This document shows positions 62,101 through 64,000 of a stretch of 64,000 nt of DNA, piece by piece. The notes under the pieces are model-generated. The model saw only the letters and a list, made by a program, of their open reading frames with translations. It ran no database searches and was not told the origin of the DNA. The stretch covers positions 1 to 64,000 of the forward strand of contig DBFJGL010000111.1 in assembly GCA_048394785.1 (NCBI GenBank), in the 5' to 3' direction. This DNA comes from DBFJGL01 sp048394785 (lineage in GTDB: Bacteria; Bacillota; Clostridia; Christensenellales; CAG-917). Both the position numbers and the translations under genes were made by a program. Position 1 is the stretch's first letter; every line of letters starts with the position of its first letter.

Positions 62101-63276
62101 TCAGCCGCCGAACACCGCGAGCAGGAAGCCTGCCGCAACCGCCGAACCGATGACGCCTGCGACGTTGGGTCCCATTGCGTGCATAAGCAGATAGTTGCCG
62201 GGCTTGTATTTAAGTCCCATAAGGTTGGACACACGCGCCGCCATAGGAACGGCGGAAACGCCTGCGGAACCGATAAGCGGATTGATTTTGCCTTTTGTGA
62301 GCCAGCACAGCAGTTTTCCGAACAGCAGTCCGCCGAACGTGGAGAGCACAAAACCTGCAAGTCCGAGCGCCACGATTTTAAGAGTATCGAGGGTAAGGAA
62401 GGTGTCGTAACGAGCCGTTGCGCCGACCGCGATACCGAGGAACAGCGTAACGATGTTCATAAGCGCGTTCTGCGCGGTATCCGACAATCTGTCCGTCACG
62501 CCCGTTTCTTTGAGCAGGTTGCCGAACATAAGGCAGCCGAGCAAAGGAGCGACAGAGGGGAGCAACAAGCTTGTGATTATGGTGACGAGAATGGGGAAAA
62601 CGACTTTTTCGGTTTTGCTGACTTTTCTCGCCGGAGTCATTACGATAGCGCGCTCTTTCTTCGTCGTGCAAAGCTTCATAATCGGGGGCTGAATGAGCGG
62701 AATGAGCGCCATATACGAGTACGCCGCAACCGCAATCGCCGCAAGCAGTGCGGGAGCGAGAGTCTTTGTAAGGAATATGGCGGTAGGACCGTCTGCGCCG
62801 GCAATGATGGATATGGAAGCCGCCGCCTCGCCGTTAAAGCCCAACGCCACCGCAAGTATAAAGACAAGCCATATACCGAGCTGCGCCGCCGCGCCGAGTA
62901 TGAGCGATTTCGGATTTGCGATGAGCGGTTCGAAGTCGGTCATCGCGCCTACGCCGATAAATATCAGACAGGGATAAACGCCCGTCTTTACGCCTATGTA
63001 AATTACGTCGAGCAATCCGCCCTTTTGCAGTACGCTGACGTAATCGACCGTGGTTTCGTTCCACATTTCGGGGTGGAAAATTCCCGCCTGCGGAAGGTTG
63101 GTAAGAAGCATACCGAACGCAATACCGACAAGCAGCAGAGGCTCGAACTTCTTCTTGATGCCGAGATACAGGAAGAAGCACGCAAGCAGTATCATTACAA
63201 TGGCGAGGGGTTCTTCACCGAAAGCGGAGAGTCCGCTGTCCTCCCATAGATTTTTCAGAGTTTCGACGAAATCCAT
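62101..63276 (-). CDS. Sodium-pumping decarboxylase beta subunit
   Basis: A 391-residue membrane protein with about nine to eleven helices. It matches the beta subunit family (OadB/GcdB/MmdB) that couples decarboxylation of carboxybiotin to sodium export. Visible family segments include PCLIFIGVGAMTDFEPLIANP, the GADGPTAIFLT motif with the key Asp, and the second conserved region NPLIGSAGVSAVPMAARV. The first 20 residues form an amphipathic N-terminus. It lies 9 bases after the biotin carrier gene. The substrate (oxaloacetate, methylmalonyl-CoA or glutaconyl-CoA) depends on an alpha subunit outside the window. Confidence 0.93.
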   Translation of the reverse strand: MDFVETLKNLWEDSGLSAFGEEPLAIVMILLACFFLYLGIKKKFEPLLLVGIAFGMLLTNLPQAGIFHPEMWNETTVDYVSVLQKGGLLDVIYIGVKTGVYPCLIFIGVGAMTDFEPLIANPKSLILGAAAQLGIWLVFILAVALGFNGEAAASISIIAGADGPTAIFLTKTLAPALLAAIAVAAYSYMALIPLIQPPIMKLCTTKKERAIVMTPARKVSKTEKVVFPILVTIITSLLLPSVAPLLGCLMFGNLLKETGVTDRLSDTAQNALMNIVTLFLGIAVGATARYDTFLTLDTLKIVALGLAGFVLSTFGGLLFGKLLCWLTKGKINPLIGSAGVSAVPMAARVSNLMGLKYKPGNYLLMHAMGPNVAGVIGSAVAAGFLLAVFGG

Positions 63277-63285
63277 AGCAACCTC

Positions 63286-63684
63286 TTACAAAATTTCGAC
63301 GAGCGGTGCGTCGGTGGAAACGCTTGCGCCTTTGGCTACGAAAATTTGTCCCACCTTTCCGTCCTTGGGTGCCACGATTTCGTTTTCCATCTTCATTGCT
63401 TCGAGGATAACGAGCAAATCGCCTGCCTTGACAGCCTGACCGGAAGTTACTTTAATTGCGTTTATCGTGCCGGGCATAGGAGCGTTTACGGTGTTTGCGC
63501 CTGCCGCGGGAGCGGAAGCTGCGGGTGCGGCAACGGGAGCCTGCGCCGCAACGGGTGCGGGTGCGGGCGCCGCAACGGGCGCAGCAACGGGCTGAGCCGC
63601 TTCGTATTCGGACTGAATAACCGCCTGTCCCTTTTCGACCTCTACTTCATATATCTTACCGTTCAACGTAACCTTATAAATCAT
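63286..63684 (-). CDS. Biotin carboxyl carrier protein of the decarboxylase
   Basis: A 132-residue protein. Residues 1-30 form a short N-terminal segment like GcdC/OadA tails; 30-63 is a flexible Ala/Pro linker; the rest is a biotinyl domain with the target lysine in EAMKMENEI. It would shuttle carboxybiotin between the transferase and the membrane subunit. Its ATG overlaps the preceding gene's stop by 4 bases. Biotin is presumably attached by the BirA encoded two genes downstream. Confidence 0.94.
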   Translation of the reverse strand: MIYKVTLNGKIYEVEVEKGQAVIQSEYEAAQPVAAPVAAPAPAPVAAQAPVAAPAASAPAAGANTVNAPMPGTINAIKVTSGQAVKAGDLLVILEAMKMENEIVAPKDGKVGQIFVAKGASVSTDAPLVEIL

Positions 63685-64000
63685 TTTTCCTCTCCTTCGC
63701 CGATGTATTTGATGGATTTGAACCGAAGCTCGTTTAAGGGAGTTTCGGTGGCGTCGGCGACGATTGCCATAATCATAGCCGCGTCGCGCTCGCTTGTTTT
63801 GACAAGTTTAAGTTCTCCGCAAGTGCCTATCGCAAGTTCCTGCTCGACAGCCGTCACGGTTGCGGCAACGGGCTGTTGTTCCGCCGCCTTTTTCTTGCCT
63901 ATGCTCTTAATCTTATCGGGCAGCGCACACATTGCTCCGCCGAACTTAGTCGCCTTGAATTTTGCCGCCGCCTCGGGTGACTTTTTGAAAATCTCGCCCA
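63681..64000 (-). CDS. OadG-like decarboxylase gamma/delta subunit (partial, runs off the edge)
   Basis: The frame is open from the stop at 63681 to the window edge, so the start is missing; a methionine codon at 63932 is likely internal because GEIFKKSPEAAAKF-type coding sequence continues upstream of it. The C-terminal motif DAAMIMAIVADATETPLNELRFKSIK resembles the end of OadG-family subunits, which tether the carboxyltransferase to the pump. No membrane segment is in the visible part, which would be expected further upstream. Assignment rests on the motif plus neighborhood. Confidence 0.68.
   Translation of the reverse strand, partial: GEIFKKSPEAAAKFKATKFGGAMCALPDKIKSIGKKKAAEQQPVAATVTAVEQELAIGTCGELKLVKTSERDAAMIMAIVADATETPLNELRFKSIKYIGEGEEK

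Overview
The window looks like chromosomal DNA of an uncultured, moderate-GC Firmicutes bacterium, probably class Clostridia. Support comes from strong AGGAGG-type ribosome binding sites, TTGACA-N17-TATAAT promoters, the 16S/23S sequences, the clostridial flavor of many genes (EFR1 flavodoxin-ferredoxin, sodium-pumping decarboxylase subunits, PF06695-type exporter, RqcP, iron-containing alcohol dehydrogenase) and the conserved ribosomal/RNA polymerase gene neighborhood. The exact genus cannot be named from the sequence alone. I see no phage, insertion sequence, integrase or CRISPR array.

Layout. 1-5.8 kb: a small XRE regulator, then a complete rRNA operon on the minus strand (16S 5497-3981, 23S 3627-713, 5S 619-503) with tandem promoters and no spacer tRNA. 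6-9 kb (minus): suhB-like phosphatase, cysteine synthase and mnmA, a possible sulfur-to-tRNA-thiolation grouping. 9.0-9.4 kb (plus): tRNA-Arg(CCG) followed by a 136-bp tandem repeat that copies the tRNA 3' end plus a terminator. 9.5-16.2 kb: a membrane-embedded M28-type peptidase, a diacylglycerol-kinase-type lipid kinase, an MFS transporter, an iron alcohol dehydrogenase and GAPDH. 16.4-20.7 kb (minus): a four-gene operon with an SDR carrying a zinc-finger-like tail, an EFR1 ferredoxin, an OmpR-type response regulator and a histidine kinase whose only membrane segments are C-terminal. 21-25 kb: M29 aminopeptidase, class II fructose-bisphosphate aldolase, a small export protein and a TtcA-like tRNA thiolase.

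25.3-51 kb (minus) is one long block of information-processing genes. In transcription order it is rpoB-rpoC-metK, recD2-comF, secA-prfB-tsaD, an L7Ae-like gene-rpsL-rpsG-fusA-tuf-rpmG-secE-nusG-rplK-rplA, and rplJ-rplL. Compared with the usual Firmicutes order (rpmG-secE-nusG-rplKAJL-rpoBC-L7Ae-rpsLG-fusA-tuf), the early part has moved to the end and six unrelated housekeeping genes sit between rpoC and the L7Ae gene.

51.4-64 kb: a divergent rqcP-ispDF pair whose promoter implies a leaderless mRNA; two islands of short inverted repeats flanking a small lipoprotein gene and rplM-rpsI; a GH31 glycosidase behind an XRE-cupin regulator; glmS; an EamA-type transporter; a biotin protein ligase; and part of a biotin-dependent sodium-pumping decarboxylase cluster running off the right edge.

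No single locus is clearly a new defense or mobile system. The most unusual structures are the tRNA-Arg tandem repeat (resembling in design the E. coli tyrT/rtT locus), the SDR/ferredoxin/two-component operon, the leaderless or nearly leaderless promoters, and the permuted RNA polymerase/ribosomal block.
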